Part shown: positions 51,617 to 60,887 of the stretch, in pieces | Position numbering within the stretch: the stretch's first letter is position 1 | Layout of the letters: the number at the start of each line of letters is the position of its first letter | DNA from: Paenibacillaceae bacterium GAS479 | GTDB lineage: Bacteria > Bacillota > Bacilli > Paenibacillales > Paenibacillaceae | Direction: 5' to 3' | Assembly (NCBI GenBank): GCA_900105225.1 | Contig: LT629764.1 | Location: 4,980,501-5,044,500 of the forward strand | Length of the DNA: 64,000 nt | The notes under the pieces: model-generated | What the model was told of the DNA's origin: nothing | Database searches by the model: none | What the model saw: the letters and a program-made list of their open reading frames with translations, nothing else | Program-made: the position numbers and the translations under genes

Positions 51617-53398
51617 ATGACAATAAAAAACAAAATTTTAGGCGGCAGCTTCATCATTGAGGATATCGACGCGGACAGCATTGTCATCCCGGAGGAGATC
51701 ACCGAGGAGCAGCGAATGATTGCCGAAACGACGGAGGATTTCGTTGAAGGCGAGATTGCTCCGGTAGATGAGGCCCTAGAGAAGCTGAATTACGAGTTGA
51801 CAGTCGAGAAGCTGCGTAAGGCGGGTGAGCTTGGCCTGCTCGGAGCGGATGTTCCAGAAGCTTACGGTGGTCTTGGCTTGGATAAGGTCAGCTCATCGCT
51901 CATCAGCGAAAAAATGACCAAAGCAAGCGCATTTGCCCTTTCTGCCGGCGCGCATGTCGGGATCGGCACACTGCCGATCGTCTATTTCGGCAATGAGCAG
52001 CAGAAGCAGAAATATTTGCCGAAGCTGTCGACCGCTGAGCTGATCGCCGCGTATTGCCTGACGGAGCCATCCTCCGGCTCGGATGCACTCGGCGCCAAGG
52101 CAACAGCTGTGCTGAGCGAGGATGAGAGCCATTACGTGCTGAACGGAACGAAGCAGTTCATTACGAACGCCGGTTTCGCGGATATTTTCATCGTTTATGC
52201 CAAAGTGAACGGCACTGACTTCAGTACCTTCATCGTCGAGCGCACGATGGATGGCGTCAGCATCGGACCAGAAGAGAAAAAGATGGGTATCAAGGGCTCA
52301 TCAACTTGTCCGCTCATTCTGGAAGATGTGAAGGTTCCGGTTGAAAATCTGTTATGGGAAGTCGGCAAGGGTCATCTAATCGCCTTCAATATTTTGAATA
52401 TCGGCCGTTACAAGCTCGCTGTTGGCTGTCTCGGTTCCGCTAAGGATGCGATCGAGTATTCGTCCAAGTACGCCAATGAGCGTACACAATTCGGCCGTAC
52501 CATCAGCAGTTTCCCGCTCGTTGGCAAAAAGCTGGCGGAGATGAACATCCGCACCTACGTCATGGAAAGCATGGTGTACCGCACCGCCGGCTTGTTTGAT
52601 GTCGGCCTTGCCGATGTAGACTATTCGGCTGAAGATGTCGGCTACCAGTCGGCCAAGGCGATTGCCGAGTATCAGCTAGAATGCTCGATCAATAAAGTGT
52701 TTGCATCGGAGGCGCTGGATTTTATCGCCGATGAAGGCGTGCAAATCCACGGTGGTTACGGCTTTACTCAGGAGTACCGTATCGAGCGTATATATCGTGA
52801 CTCACGCATTAATCGCATTTTCGAGGGTACAAATGAGATTAACCGGCTGCTTATTCCGGGAACGCTCGTTAAGCGTGCCATGAAAGGGGAGCTGCCGCTG
52901 CTGCAAAAGGCAATGAAGCTGCAAGCCGAACTGATGGAGCTGCGCTCGGTCAACCTGCAATTCGAGCATCCGCTGGAGCAGGAGCTGCATTTGCTTGGCA
53001 ACGCCAAGAAGATTTTCCTGATGGCCGGCGCATCTGCAGTACAAAAATACGGGGCGAAGCTGGAGCAGGAGCAGGAAGTTCTGAGCAATATGGCCGACAT
53101 CATGATTGGGATATTCGCAATGGAAAGTGCAATTCTCCGCACGCAGAAGCGGATTACGCTGCAAGGCGGAGCTAAGGCGCAGCTAGGCGTCGATATGACG
53201 GTTGTTTTTGTGCAGGAGGAGTTCAGCCGCATCGCCGAGTTGGCAAAGGAAACGCTGGCCGCGATGGAGACGGGCGACACGCTCAAGACGCAGCTGTCCG
53301 TGCTCAAGAAGCTGACCAAGTCCAGCACCAATGATACGGTCAAATTAAAGCGCCGCATCGCATCCCGCGTCATCGAGGCTGAACGATACGTGCCATAA
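51617..53398 (+). CDS. fadE: Acyl-CoA dehydrogenase
   Basis: A 593-aa FAD-dependent dehydrogenase of the FadE type, the first step of beta-oxidation; the length equals B. subtilis FadE. Family signatures: YCLTEPSSGSDALGAKATA (substrate/FAD contact), NERTQFGRTISSFPLV, and HGGYGFTQEYRIERIYRDSRINRIFEGTNEI, in which the catalytic Glu follows the terminal GT. A C-terminal helical extension of about 180 residues is typical of this group. AAAGGAG is 9 bp before ATG 51617. Electrons go to EtfAB. Confidence 0.95.
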   Translation: MTIKNKILGGSFIIEDIDADSIVIPEEITEEQRMIAETTEDFVEGEIAPVDEALEKLNYELTVEKLRKAGELGLLGADVPEAYGGLGLDKVSSSLISEKMTKASAFALSAGAHVGIGTLPIVYFGNEQQKQKYLPKLSTAELIAAYCLTEPSSGSDALGAKATAVLSEDESHYVLNGTKQFITNAGFADIFIVYAKVNGTDFSTFIVERTMDGVSIGPEEKKMGIKGSSTCPLILEDVKVPVENLLWEVGKGHLIAFNILNIGRYKLAVGCLGSAKDAIEYSSKYANERTQFGRTISSFPLVGKKLAEMNIRTYVMESMVYRTAGLFDVGLADVDYSAEDVGYQSAKAIAEYQLECSINKVFASEALDFIADEGVQIHGGYGFTQEYRIERIYRDSRINRIFEGTNEINRLLIPGTLVKRAMKGELPLLQKAMKLQAELMELRSVNLQFEHPLEQELHLLGNAKKIFLMAGASAVQKYGAKLEQEQEVLSNMADIMIGIFAMESAILRTQKRITLQGGAKAQLGVDMTVVFVQEEFSRIAELAKETLAAMETGDTLKTQLSVLKKLTKSSTNDTVKLKRRIASRVIEAERYVP

Positions 53399-53419
53399 GA
53401 ACAGAATGGGGTGGACGGT

Positions 53420-55132
53420 ATGTCGAACAGACCATGGATCAGACATTACCCGACCGAAGTCCCGCCAACTTACGATTACCCAGACCAGAACCTGGCGGAA
53501 TTCCTGGTGCAAACAGCTGAAAAATACCCGAATCATACGGCGCTTGAATTCATGGGTGCTCGCATTTCCTATGGAACGCTGCTAGATTCCGTTTATCGTT
53601 TCGCTAACGCCATGCTGGGCCTCGGTCTTCGTAAGGGAGACCGGGTTGCAGTCATGCTTCCGAACTGTCCGCAGGCTGTCATTTCTTATTATGGGACGTT
53701 GCTGGCCGGCGGCGTTGTTGTCATGACGAACCCGCTGTATATGCCGCGAGAGCTTGAACATCAGATGAACGACGCAGGAGCGCGCTTTATCGTGGTGCTT
53801 GATCTGCTTGTGGCGCGAGTTAAGCAAGCGACGGTGAACAATCCTCTAGAACAGATTATTGTGACGTCGATCGCTGATTATTTGCCATTTCCGAAAAATT
53901 TTCTCTATCCAATGAAGGCGAAAAAGGATGGCACTCCGCTGCCAAAGCTGGACTACAGCGAAGCGCGGATGATCCGCTTTTCCAAACTGATCCGCGAGGC
54001 GCAGTCCGATCCTTGCCGCATACCTGTTGATTCGCATACCGACCTCGCGCTGATCCAGTATACCGGCGGCACGACCGGTTTTGCCAAAGGCGTCATGCTG
54101 ACCCATCGCAATCTGGTTGCCAATACGGTTCAGAGCCAGCTATGGAATTATCGTAATAAAGGAAGCAATGAAAAATATCTTGCAGCTCTGCCCTTTTTCC
54201 ACGTATTCGGCATGACAGTATTGCTCAATCAGGGCATTCGGCTCGGGGCTACGCTGTATCTGATGCCTCGCTTCGAGATCAATTCCGTGCTGAAGGCGAT
54301 TCATAAGCATAAGCCGACGGTATTCCCGGGAGCACCGACCATGTATATCGCCATAATCAATCATCCTGATGTTGGTAAGTACGATCTTACCTCCATCGAG
54401 GTGTGTTTTAGCGGAGCTGCCGCGTTGCCGCTTGAAGTGCAGGAAAGATTCGAAAAAATTACCGGCGGCAAGCTGATTGAAGGTTATGGCCTGACCGAGA
54501 GTTCCCCGATCGTTCATGGGAATAACATTTGGGAATTGCGCAAGAGCGGCTCTGTCGGCATTCCGCTGCCGGATACGGAAGCTTGCATCGTAAACCCGGA
54601 TTCAGGTGAAGAATTGCCAATAGGCGAAATCGGCGAGGTGGTCGTGCGCGGTCCGCAGGTTATGGCGGGATATTGGAAGCGCCCGGAGGAAACGGCTCAG
54701 ACGTTGAAAAACGGCTGGTTGTATACAGGCGATTTGGGACGTATGGACAGCGACGGCTTCTTTTATATTTTGGACCGGCGTAAAGATCTCATCATTGCGG
54801 GAGGTTACAACGTTTATCCTCGGGAAGTCGAGGAAGTACTGTTCGAGCACCCGGACATTGAGGAAGCGATTGTAGCGGGAATCAACGACCGGTACCGGGG
54901 CGAGACGGTCAAGGCGTATATCGTACTGCGCAACGGTGCGCAGGAAGATCCGCTCGCGCTCAAGCAATGGTGCAAGGAGCGTTTAGCTGCTTACAAGGTG
55001 CCGAAAGTGTTTGAGTTTCGGAATAGTCTGCCCAAGACGTTAGTTGGCAAAGTACTTCGCCGCAAGCTTTTAGAGGAGGAACTGGAGAAAGAGCAAGCGC
55101 AAGCGGAGCCGGAGAAAACGGTGAAGGAGTAA
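53420..55132 (+). CDS. lcfA: Long-chain fatty acid-CoA ligase
   Basis: A 570-aa AMP-forming acyl-CoA synthetase that activates fatty acids with ATP and CoA. Motifs: YTGGTTGFAKGVMLTH (P-loop A3), EGYGLTESSP (A5), YTGDLGRMDSDGFFYILDRRKDLIIAGGYNVYPREVEEVL (A7-A8, motifs given in two blocks of the same region) and the catalytic lysine in PKTLVGKVLRR (A10). ATG at 53420 follows GGGGTGG; GTG 53411 is inside that site. It starts 21 bp after fadE. Confidence 0.95.
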   Translation: MSNRPWIRHYPTEVPPTYDYPDQNLAEFLVQTAEKYPNHTALEFMGARISYGTLLDSVYRFANAMLGLGLRKGDRVAVMLPNCPQAVISYYGTLLAGGVVVMTNPLYMPRELEHQMNDAGARFIVVLDLLVARVKQATVNNPLEQIIVTSIADYLPFPKNFLYPMKAKKDGTPLPKLDYSEARMIRFSKLIREAQSDPCRIPVDSHTDLALIQYTGGTTGFAKGVMLTHRNLVANTVQSQLWNYRNKGSNEKYLAALPFFHVFGMTVLLNQGIRLGATLYLMPRFEINSVLKAIHKHKPTVFPGAPTMYIAIINHPDVGKYDLTSIEVCFSGAAALPLEVQERFEKITGGKLIEGYGLTESSPIVHGNNIWELRKSGSVGIPLPDTEACIVNPDSGEELPIGEIGEVVVRGPQVMAGYWKRPEETAQTLKNGWLYTGDLGRMDSDGFFYILDRRKDLIIAGGYNVYPREVEEVLFEHPDIEEAIVAGINDRYRGETVKAYIVLRNGAQEDPLALKQWCKERLAAYKVPKVFEFRNSLPKTLVGKVLRRKLLEEELEKEQAQAEPEKTVKE

Positions 55133-55290
55133 TATTCGACGGTGGAATTGGGAAAAGTGGCTACTGAGTAGCAGCCGACAGTGGTACTCGAATGTGGCTG
55201 AGTAGCAGCCGACAGTAGGACTGGGATATAGCTGAGTAGTAGCATTCGACAGTGAGTGGAATCTGGCAAGGTAGCCAAGGAGTAGCATTC
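55133..55290. repeat. Degenerate 34-bp tandem repeat
   Basis: Four head-to-tail units between lcfA and the thioesterase gene. Each ends in GAGTAG or AGTAG (unit ends at 55171, 55205, 55239 and 55285); the shared core is CCGACAGTGG...TGGCTGAGTAG, later CATTCGACAGT. The last unit carries a 12-bp insertion. The period is not a multiple of three and no spacer separates the units. Confidence 0.72.
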
Positions 55291-55338
55291 GATGCGTTGT
55301 GGCATGTTCGACATGTTCCGTGGAAGGAGGTGGTTGGA

Positions 55339-55776
55339 TTGAACATTAATTTGGGAGCGGATTCATCCGAGGAAGCCAAAGAAATGATCGAGAAATGGGC
55401 AGCGGCGGCAGATCAATCCTTTTGGGGTTTTCTAGGAGCTGAGATCAAGACGCTGCGTGATGGTTATACCGAAGTGTACTTGGACATAAAACCGCATCAT
55501 ATGAATTTAATCGGAATATTGCATGGTGGTGTATATGCGACGCTCATCGATTCTGCAATGGGAATGGTGGCGATGGCCGCCCGGCCCGAAAACGCCGCTG
55601 TGACGACCAATCTCAACCTGAACTATGTGTCCCCCATTAAGGAGGGGCGCCTGATTGTCAGCGCCGAGATTGTCCATCAATCCCGAAAAATGATCAGCAC
55701 CCAGGCGTACGCTAAAAACGAGCAGGGAGAGCTTTGCGCCTTCGGAAGCGGAACGTTTCGAATTCTGGGAGAATAG
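55339..55776 (+). CDS. PaaI/YbgC-type hotdog thioesterase
   Basis: A 145-aa hotdog-fold acyl-CoA thioesterase. The central helix motif GILHGGVYATLIDSAMGMVAM carries the HGG of PaaI-like enzymes, and TTNLNLNYVSPIKEG is the next strand signature. It probably releases CoA from acyl or side-product thioesters in the beta-oxidation operon. TTG at 55339 follows GGAGG by 7 bp; the in-frame ATG at 55252 would put the tandem repeat inside the coding sequence and has no site. It follows lcfA after the tandem repeat. Confidence 0.85.
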   Translation: MNINLGADSSEEAKEMIEKWAAAADQSFWGFLGAEIKTLRDGYTEVYLDIKPHHMNLIGILHGGVYATLIDSAMGMVAMAARPENAAVTTNLNLNYVSPIKEGRLIVSAEIVHQSRKMISTQAYAKNEQGELCAFGSGTFRILGE

Positions 55777-55825
55777 CGGAGCGCATTAGGCTGAGTTTAA
55801 TACAATTGCATAGGCTGTTGTTGAA

Positions 55826-55849
55826 CCGGATCCGAGCGCTCGGATCCGG
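55826..55849. terminator. Perfect 24-bp palindrome, probable end of fad operon
   Basis: CCGGATCCGAGC followed directly by its own reverse complement, then a T/A-rich tail (TATTTACTATTTTAT). As RNA the inner bases form the loop. It may terminate the operon, although the U tract is broken. Confidence 0.55.
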
Positions 55850-55999
55850 TATTTACTATTTTATATCCTGATGAGAGCTAGATGGGGGCTGCCAGGCGGC
55901 GTGTAGTACTGGCTTCTTTTGTTCCGTCATGAAATAATGAAGGAAGTAAGCACGCTCAGGCAGAAAATGAGCTGTAAGAGGTGGAAGGAGCTACACGAA

Positions 56000-56680
56000 G
56001 TGGAAAAAACAGCGGTTATCGCCGGTGCGACCGGACTTGTAGGCGGAGAGCTGTTGCGGCTGCTGCTTCAGCATCAGGAGTATGGCGCGGTAATCGCCGT
56101 GGGTCGCAGAAGTACCGGAGTATCGCATCCGAAGCTGGAAGAGCTGATATGGGATAATTCTCAGCCTGAAGCGGTGCTGGAAGGACGTTTGGGCGGAGTG
56201 GATCTGTTCATAACGACGGGCACGACGATTAAAAAAGCTGGTTCACAGCAAAAATTCCGCGAGGTGGATTACGAGCTGCCGCTGAGACTGGCCCGCAGCG
56301 CGGCAACGCAAGGAGCTAATTGTCTAGCGATTGTGTCGTCCATTGGTGCTTCGACGTCGTCTCGTTACTTTTATTTGAAGGTTAAAGGAGAACTAGAGCA
56401 GAGGTTAACAGAGCTCGGCTTGCGTCGTCTCGTTATCCTCCGGCCAGCACAGCTGCTCGGCAACCGCGCGGAAAACCGCCCTGGAGAGGTGTGGGCTGCC
56501 CGGTTGATGAAGCCGCTGCAAGCACTGATGGTTGGACCGCTAGCGCGTTATCGCCCCATACAGGCGGCTACGGTTGCCGCCGCTATGCTTGGCGCATCTC
56601 GGAGCGCGTCAAGGGGTTCGATCGTACTGGAATCGGAACAAATTCCGAAAGAAGCAACGGGGCTGAAGCCGATCAAGTGA
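56000..56680 (+). CDS. NAD(P)H-binding oxidoreductase, HTATIP2-like
   Basis: A 226-aa Rossmann-fold protein of the atypical SDR group that includes eukaryotic HTATIP2/TIP30. The nucleotide loop is VIAGATGLVGGELLRLLL (residues ~6-23). TTGTTIKKAGSQQKFREVDYELP, SSIGASTSSRYFYLKVKGELEQ (with the Tyr/Lys of the SDR site) and LRPAQLLGNRAENRPGE follow the family pattern. The start is GTG 56000, 9 bp after GGAAGGAG; in-frame ATGs upstream at 55919 and later lack a site. Substrate unknown. No operon partner. Confidence 0.83.
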   Translation: MEKTAVIAGATGLVGGELLRLLLQHQEYGAVIAVGRRSTGVSHPKLEELIWDNSQPEAVLEGRLGGVDLFITTGTTIKKAGSQQKFREVDYELPLRLARSAATQGANCLAIVSSIGASTSSRYFYLKVKGELEQRLTELGLRRLVILRPAQLLGNRAENRPGEVWAARLMKPLQALMVGPLARYRPIQAATVAAAMLGASRSASRGSIVLESEQIPKEATGLKPIK

Positions 56681-56806
56681 GCCGTGATGAAGCAGTTAAG
56701 CCTTTACAAGCGCTATTCAGCGGATTATGATGAAGTTTCGGGCATGACATGAACGATGAACAATATAAACACTAAGATTCTCTAATTATCGGAGGCTGCA
56801 CATAGT

Positions 56807-58747
56807 TTGACTCAAACTCGTTTTCCCTTTACGTATGATCCCTCCTTGCCGTTCATCAGCCAGGCTAGCGACTGGATCGCCGATGTGTTTTATGAGATTC
56901 TTCCCGAGGCTGGATTCGAGGTGCGGGATGAGCAGATTTATATGGCATTTCAACTGGAGCGAGCCTTCCAGGACAAAAGAACGCTGTTCGCCGAAGCCGG
57001 CGTCGGAACGGGCAAAACACTGGTATATTTGCTATACGCCGCTGCTTACGCTCGCTATACCCAGAAACCGGCGATTATTGCCTGCGCCGACGAGTCGCTG
57101 ATCGAGCAGTTGACTAAGCCTGAGGGTGATTTGGCCAAAATCGCGCGTTATCTTGAGCTTACCATCGATGCCCGCGTCGCTAAGTCGCAAAGCCAGTATC
57201 TTTGTTTGAACAAGCTGGATGCGGTGCGCGCTGATGCTGATAGTGGTGAGGTTTACGATACAATTCATGAAGGACTGCCTGTTTTTGTCCATCAGCACGG
57301 TACGATGCAAGCCTTTCATCCCTACGGCAGCCGCAAAGATTACTCGGAGCTCAGCGATGCGGAGTGGTCTCGCATCGGCTGGGATGTGTTCCAAGATTGC
57401 CTGATTTGCCCGCAACGCCATCGCTGCGGTATGACGCTTTCCCGCGATCACTACCGTAAAGCTCCTGATTTGCTCATCTGTTCCCATGACTTCTATATGG
57501 AACATGTCTGGACTGCAGAGGCACGGAAACGAGAAGGTCAGCTGCCGCTTTTGCCAGAGCATAGCTCGGTCGTTTTCGACGAAGGGCATCTGCTGGAGAC
57601 AGCTGCACAGAATGCGCTTACTTATAAGCTCGAGCATAATATGTTCGAGTCCATTATTAGCCGTCTGCTGCAAAACGACATTCGCGAGACGCTGGCTTAT
57701 GCAATCGAAGATGCAATTACGCGCAGCGAGGATCTATTCCGGCTGCTGCGGGAGAGCAGTCGTCCGGCAATCGGCTCGGAACGGCTGGAAATCAGTTTAA
57801 CGCCGGAGCTGCTGAAGGAGCTGCGAGCTTTCCGCTCGCTGCTGGAGGAGATTGAGGAGCAGCTCGTGTTTGAAAGCGGGCTGTTTACGCTGGATGCTTA
57901 CCACCTCACGATCGTTGAGGAGCAATTGGATATGATCGGGGTTGCGCTTGCTCTGTTCGACCGCCCTGAAGGTCTGATTACTTGGTTAGCTCCCGAAAAT
58001 GGCAGCCTGGCGCTTGTTATTATGCCAAGACTTGTCAAGGAAGTGTTAAAGGAGCGGGTATTCTCGCGGCAAATGCCGATCATCTTCTCATCCGCGACGC
58101 TTTCAGCAGGAGGCTCTTTCGACTATATGGCCGATACGTTGGGAGTCCAGAATTATTTGAGCTTCAGCACGCCAAGCCCGTATGATTATGCGGAGCAAAT
58201 GGGGGTTATAATGCTGGAAACTGATTCCATCCAGGACAAGCAGGCTGCTGCACTGGAGGCGCTTCACCGTAGTGGCGGAAGAGCGTTGCTGTTGTTCCCT
58301 GACAGAGGTCAGCTTCAACAGTTTCGCAGCTGGGCCGTTGACAGTGGTAGTCTGGACGGCTATCGGACGCGCTACGAGGGGGAGGCGGAGATCAGCCATC
58401 TAATTAGCGCTTTCCAGAACGACGAAGAGAGCATCTTATGTGCGACGACTTTATGGGAAGGGCTTGATATTCCGGGGCCATCTCTATCGCTCGTCATCGT
58501 CTGGGAGCTGCCTTGGCCGCCGTTTGATCCCGTTTATAACGCGCGCCGCTTGGAATCGGAGGCTCCATTCGAGGAGGTTGAGAAGCCGTTCATGCAATTG
58601 CGGCTGCGTCAAGGGATAGGCCGTCTTATCCGCACCCGTGAGGATCGGGGAGAGATTGTACTCCTGTCCAATCGTTTGGGAGAGCCGGCTGTTAAGGAAG
58701 CTGTACTGGCAGTTATTCCAGAAGGAACATTGAAGGGGACGAATTAA
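56807..58747 (+). CDS. ATP-dependent DNA helicase, DinG/Rad3 family
   Basis: A 646-aa superfamily-2 XPD-like helicase. Walker A AGVGTGKTLVYLL is at residues ~64-76. A cysteine set (one Cys in YLCLNKL, three in QDCLICPQRHRC) could hold the [4Fe-4S] cluster of the family. Motif II is VVFDEGHLLE, a DEGH variant of DEAH; SSATLSAGGSF, WEGLDIPGPSLS and LRQGIGRLIRTREDRG are motifs III-VI. Such helicases unwind forked or structured DNA in repair. The start is TTG 56807 after CGGAGG at 11 bp. Two bases separate it from the next gene. Confidence 0.9.
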   Translation: MTQTRFPFTYDPSLPFISQASDWIADVFYEILPEAGFEVRDEQIYMAFQLERAFQDKRTLFAEAGVGTGKTLVYLLYAAAYARYTQKPAIIACADESLIEQLTKPEGDLAKIARYLELTIDARVAKSQSQYLCLNKLDAVRADADSGEVYDTIHEGLPVFVHQHGTMQAFHPYGSRKDYSELSDAEWSRIGWDVFQDCLICPQRHRCGMTLSRDHYRKAPDLLICSHDFYMEHVWTAEARKREGQLPLLPEHSSVVFDEGHLLETAAQNALTYKLEHNMFESIISRLLQNDIRETLAYAIEDAITRSEDLFRLLRESSRPAIGSERLEISLTPELLKELRAFRSLLEEIEEQLVFESGLFTLDAYHLTIVEEQLDMIGVALALFDRPEGLITWLAPENGSLALVIMPRLVKEVLKERVFSRQMPIIFSSATLSAGGSFDYMADTLGVQNYLSFSTPSPYDYAEQMGVIMLETDSIQDKQAAALEALHRSGGRALLLFPDRGQLQQFRSWAVDSGSLDGYRTRYEGEAEISHLISAFQNDEESILCATTLWEGLDIPGPSLSLVIVWELPWPPFDPVYNARRLESEAPFEEVEKPFMQLRLRQGIGRLIRTREDRGEIVLLSNRLGEPAVKEAVLAVIPEGTLKGTN

Positions 58748-58749
58748 TC

Positions 58750-59052
58750 ATGGAAATTAAAGAAGTTAAGGTAGACAAAATTAAGGACCCGTTTGGTATT
58801 TTGAGCGGTCAGCGCTACGAGTTTTTGCTGAATGTTGAGGTCGACGAGGAGGACGAGCTGTTTACGCCGAGTGGACTGTATGTCCGTGTTGTATACGCCG
58901 CAGCAGCAGAAGGCAGCGATAGCCGCATCGTTACGCATGAAATCCGCGAGCGTGGCACAGACAAAGTACTTGATTTTGAGCTGGAAGAGGAAGAGTTGGC
59001 CGAGTTCGCGGCGTTTTGCAGTGCACATGTTGCGGAATCGGACAAGAAATAA
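58750..59052 (+). CDS. DUF6509-like small acidic protein
   Basis: A 100-aa acidic cytosolic protein: EVKVDKIKDPFGILSGQRYEF, then FLLNVEVDEEDELFTPSGLYVRVVYA, and a highly acidic end FELEEEELAEFAAF. I associate this pattern with DUF6509 of Bacilli, from memory. AAGGGG lies about 10 bp before the ATG, inside the helicase 3' end. Tight coupling to a DinG-like helicase suggests a linked role, unproven. Confidence 0.68.
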   Translation: MEIKEVKVDKIKDPFGILSGQRYEFLLNVEVDEEDELFTPSGLYVRVVYAAAAEGSDSRIVTHEIRERGTDKVLDFELEEEELAEFAAFCSAHVAESDKK

Positions 59053-59118
59053 GGCATTCATTAGTTAGTTGAAGCCGAAGCCTTTTATTCTCTCTTCGTA
59101 AGCAAAGGAGGAAGCCGC

Positions 59119-59478
59119 GTGCAGCCATTTACGGCGCGAATTGTTGATGCTGTACGTTCCATACCGGAAGGCCGTTTGATGACCTATGGTTCTGTTGCGG
59201 AGATGGCCGGCAATCGCCGGGCGGCTCGTCAAGTCGTTCGCGTGCTGCATAGCATGGGCGAATCGCAAGGACTTCCCTGGCATCGTGTTATTAACAGCGA
59301 GCGGCGCATCAGCCTGCCAGGTGAGCTTGGAGAGCTGCAGCTTGCTCTGCTAGCTGCGGAAGGCGCCGAGCCAAGCCTTGGCGGCCGCTTTGATGCGAAC
59401 CTGATGGTGGAGGTTCAGCCGGACTTGGAAGGCGCTATTGGCGCACTCAGGGATGATGCAGCAAGCGAAGATGAATGA
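59119..59478 (+). CDS. Alkyltransferase-like protein (ATL, MGMT family)
   Basis: A 119-aa MGMT-fold DNA-binding protein. The active site reads PWHRV, where O6-alkylguanine transferases have PCHRV, so the alkyl-accepting cysteine is replaced by Trp as in ATL proteins. These bind O6-alkylguanine lesions and hand them to nucleotide excision repair. The helix-turn-helix with the arginine finger region is present (MTYGSVAEMAGNRRAARQVVRVL). The GTG start lies 8 bp after AAAGGAGG. It sits near the DinG-like helicase gene and ends in a strong terminator. Confidence 0.88.
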   Translation: MQPFTARIVDAVRSIPEGRLMTYGSVAEMAGNRRAARQVVRVLHSMGESQGLPWHRVINSERRISLPGELGELQLALLAAEGAEPSLGGRFDANLMVEVQPDLEGAIGALRDDAASEDE

Positions 59479-59513
59479 TGTTGTGTGGGAATGCGGAAGA
59501 CCATTGATTGACT

Positions 59514-59572
59514 AAAAGCAGCGGTGTCGGCTCAGACTTGATCTTTAGTCTGAATCGGCTGCTGCTTTTTTT
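59514..59572 (+). terminator. Intrinsic terminator after the ATL gene
   Basis: AAAAGCAGC pairs with GCTGCTTTT, enclosing a TCAGACT/AGTCTGA helix, followed by seven T. Confidence 0.87.
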
Positions 59573-59581
59573 GTGAGGGTG

Positions 59582-59625
59582 AAAAAAAAAGCGCCGTAAC
59601 TCCAGGGAATCGGAGTTTCGGCGCT
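59582..59625 (-). terminator. Leftward intrinsic terminator of the EamA transporter gene
   Basis: AGCGCCG-AACTCC pairs with GGAGTT-CGGCGCT. On the minus strand it is followed by nine U, so it belongs to the gene at 59781-60815. Confidence 0.83.
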
Positions 59626-59780
59626 CTTTAAATTATAGTAACGGATAGGACAAAAAGTTGCTTCTAAATGCGGTTTGACCATCAACTTGATGGTAATTAT
59701 ATAAATATGAACTAGAGCAACGAACGACGAAGCGGAGAAAGCGATCTTTCTTTCTGTAAGGAGCAATTCGTTATCCGTCC

Positions 59781-60815
59781 TTAACTAACAGGCTGAGCGG
59801 ACTGTCTAGAGGAGCTGCGGCTCAGCAGGACGAGTACGGTCCAGATGAGCAGGAAGCCAACTACTTGACCGGCGGTCAATGCCTGGTCGAAGACAATCCA
59901 ATTAATCAATACTCCAACGGCTGGAAAGGCTAGTTCGGCGAGTGTAGCCAGAGAAGCTTTGGTCGACGACAAACCTTTGTAGTACAGCAACATGCTGAGC
60001 AAACCAGGGATGAATGCCTGAAATAGCAGGTTCACAAGCAAAATTACGGCGGCGTCTCCACCTCCAAGAGGTTTCCATCCATCACCGGCAGCAAGCACGA
60101 TTACACCTAACAGCGGAATCGCCAGCATGAATCGCAGGGCGGTGACGTGGTGGAAGCTCATCTGCTTCGACAGCAAATATTTGCCCATGACGGTGGAGCC
60201 TCCCCAAAGTGCAGCAGCGGCGATGGACAATAGGCAACCGAACGTTGCGAGTTCATGTAGGCCGAGAGCTGGTGACGAGAAACCGAATGTGAGCAAATAT
60301 GTTCCAGCCAGAGCGAGCAGCAGGAATACAGAGAAGCGCTGCGGCAAAGCTTCTTTGAGGATAAAGCGTGCCAGCAAAATTGCGAACAGTGGCTGTAGCT
60401 TTTGCAAAAGCAATACGGCATTAAAGTTGCCATAGCTGAAAGCTGCGGTAAACATGACAGTGGCCAGCGCAGAACCACCCCATGAGATGAACAGCAGGGC
60501 GCCAACAACGCCAAGCGTCAGCTTGCCGGCCAACTGATTACGGTAATGAATAAGGACAGGTACGGAATACAGCGCGAGCAGTAAATGCTCCACAAAAACG
60601 ATCTGCGCCGAGCTGAATTGCTTCAGCAGAAGGATACGGAACAGCGGATCAACGCCCCAAAGCGTAGCTCCAAGCGCGACATACCAAATGCCTCGCCCGC
60701 GAGAAAGAATTCCATTGCGGTCCGCGTTAAGCGGACTGGATACAGTTGCGGTATTACCCAATTCAAAAACCCCCATGATACGGAATTTGAATTGAACCTC
60801 GATTAGAAGCAACAA
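59781..60815 (-). CDS. EamA transporter under FMN riboswitch, predicted flavin importer
   Basis: A 344-aa, roughly ten-helix membrane protein with two EamA repeats (first ends near LQPLFAILLARFILKEALP; second near AELAFPAVGVLINWIVFDQAL). An FMN riboswitch lies directly upstream, so it is predicted to import riboflavin or a precursor. EamA-type flavin transporters under FMN riboswitches are known (ImpX in some anaerobes, RibN in proteobacteria). Start uncertain: adjacent TTG codons at 60815 and 60812 follow CAGGGG closely, with that site inside a hairpin; ATG at 60776 begins a more normal N-terminus but has only GAGG at about 18 bp. Confidence 0.83.
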   Translation of the reverse strand: MLLLIEVQFKFRIMGVFELGNTATVSSPLNADRNGILSRGRGIWYVALGATLWGVDPLFRILLLKQFSSAQIVFVEHLLLALYSVPVLIHYRNQLAGKLTLGVVGALLFISWGGSALATVMFTAAFSYGNFNAVLLLQKLQPLFAILLARFILKEALPQRFSVFLLLALAGTYLLTFGFSSPALGLHELATFGCLLSIAAAALWGGSTVMGKYLLSKQMSFHHVTALRFMLAIPLLGVIVLAAGDGWKPLGGGDAAVILLVNLLFQAFIPGLLSMLLYYKGLSSTKASLATLAELAFPAVGVLINWIVFDQALTAGQVVGFLLIWTVLVLLSRSSSRQSAQPVS

Positions 60816-60816
60816 A

Positions 60817-60844
60817 CCCCTGCCAAAGAGAGCTCTGGCAGGGG
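60817..60844 (-). promoter_or_regulatory. Expression-platform hairpin of the FMN riboswitch
   Basis: CCCCTGCCA pairs with TGGCAGGGG (60844-60836 with 60825-60817). The 3' arm contains the AGGGG ribosome site just before the TTG codons and is followed by TTTGTT. It could block translation, or act as a weak terminator, when FMN is bound. Confidence 0.65.
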
Positions 60845-60887
60845 CATGAAGAACCTACCTGCCGCCAAATAGGCGCCAAGTAGGTTA

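Noticed and set aside
55133-55290. Repeats resembling a CRISPR array
   Set aside because: Units are contiguous and degenerate with no unique spacers, and there are no cas genes.
54991-55379. Overlapping minus-strand ORFs with Ser/Cys/Tyr-rich repeats
   Set aside because: They are by-products of the 34-bp tandem repeat and of the lcfA 3' end; no ribosome site.
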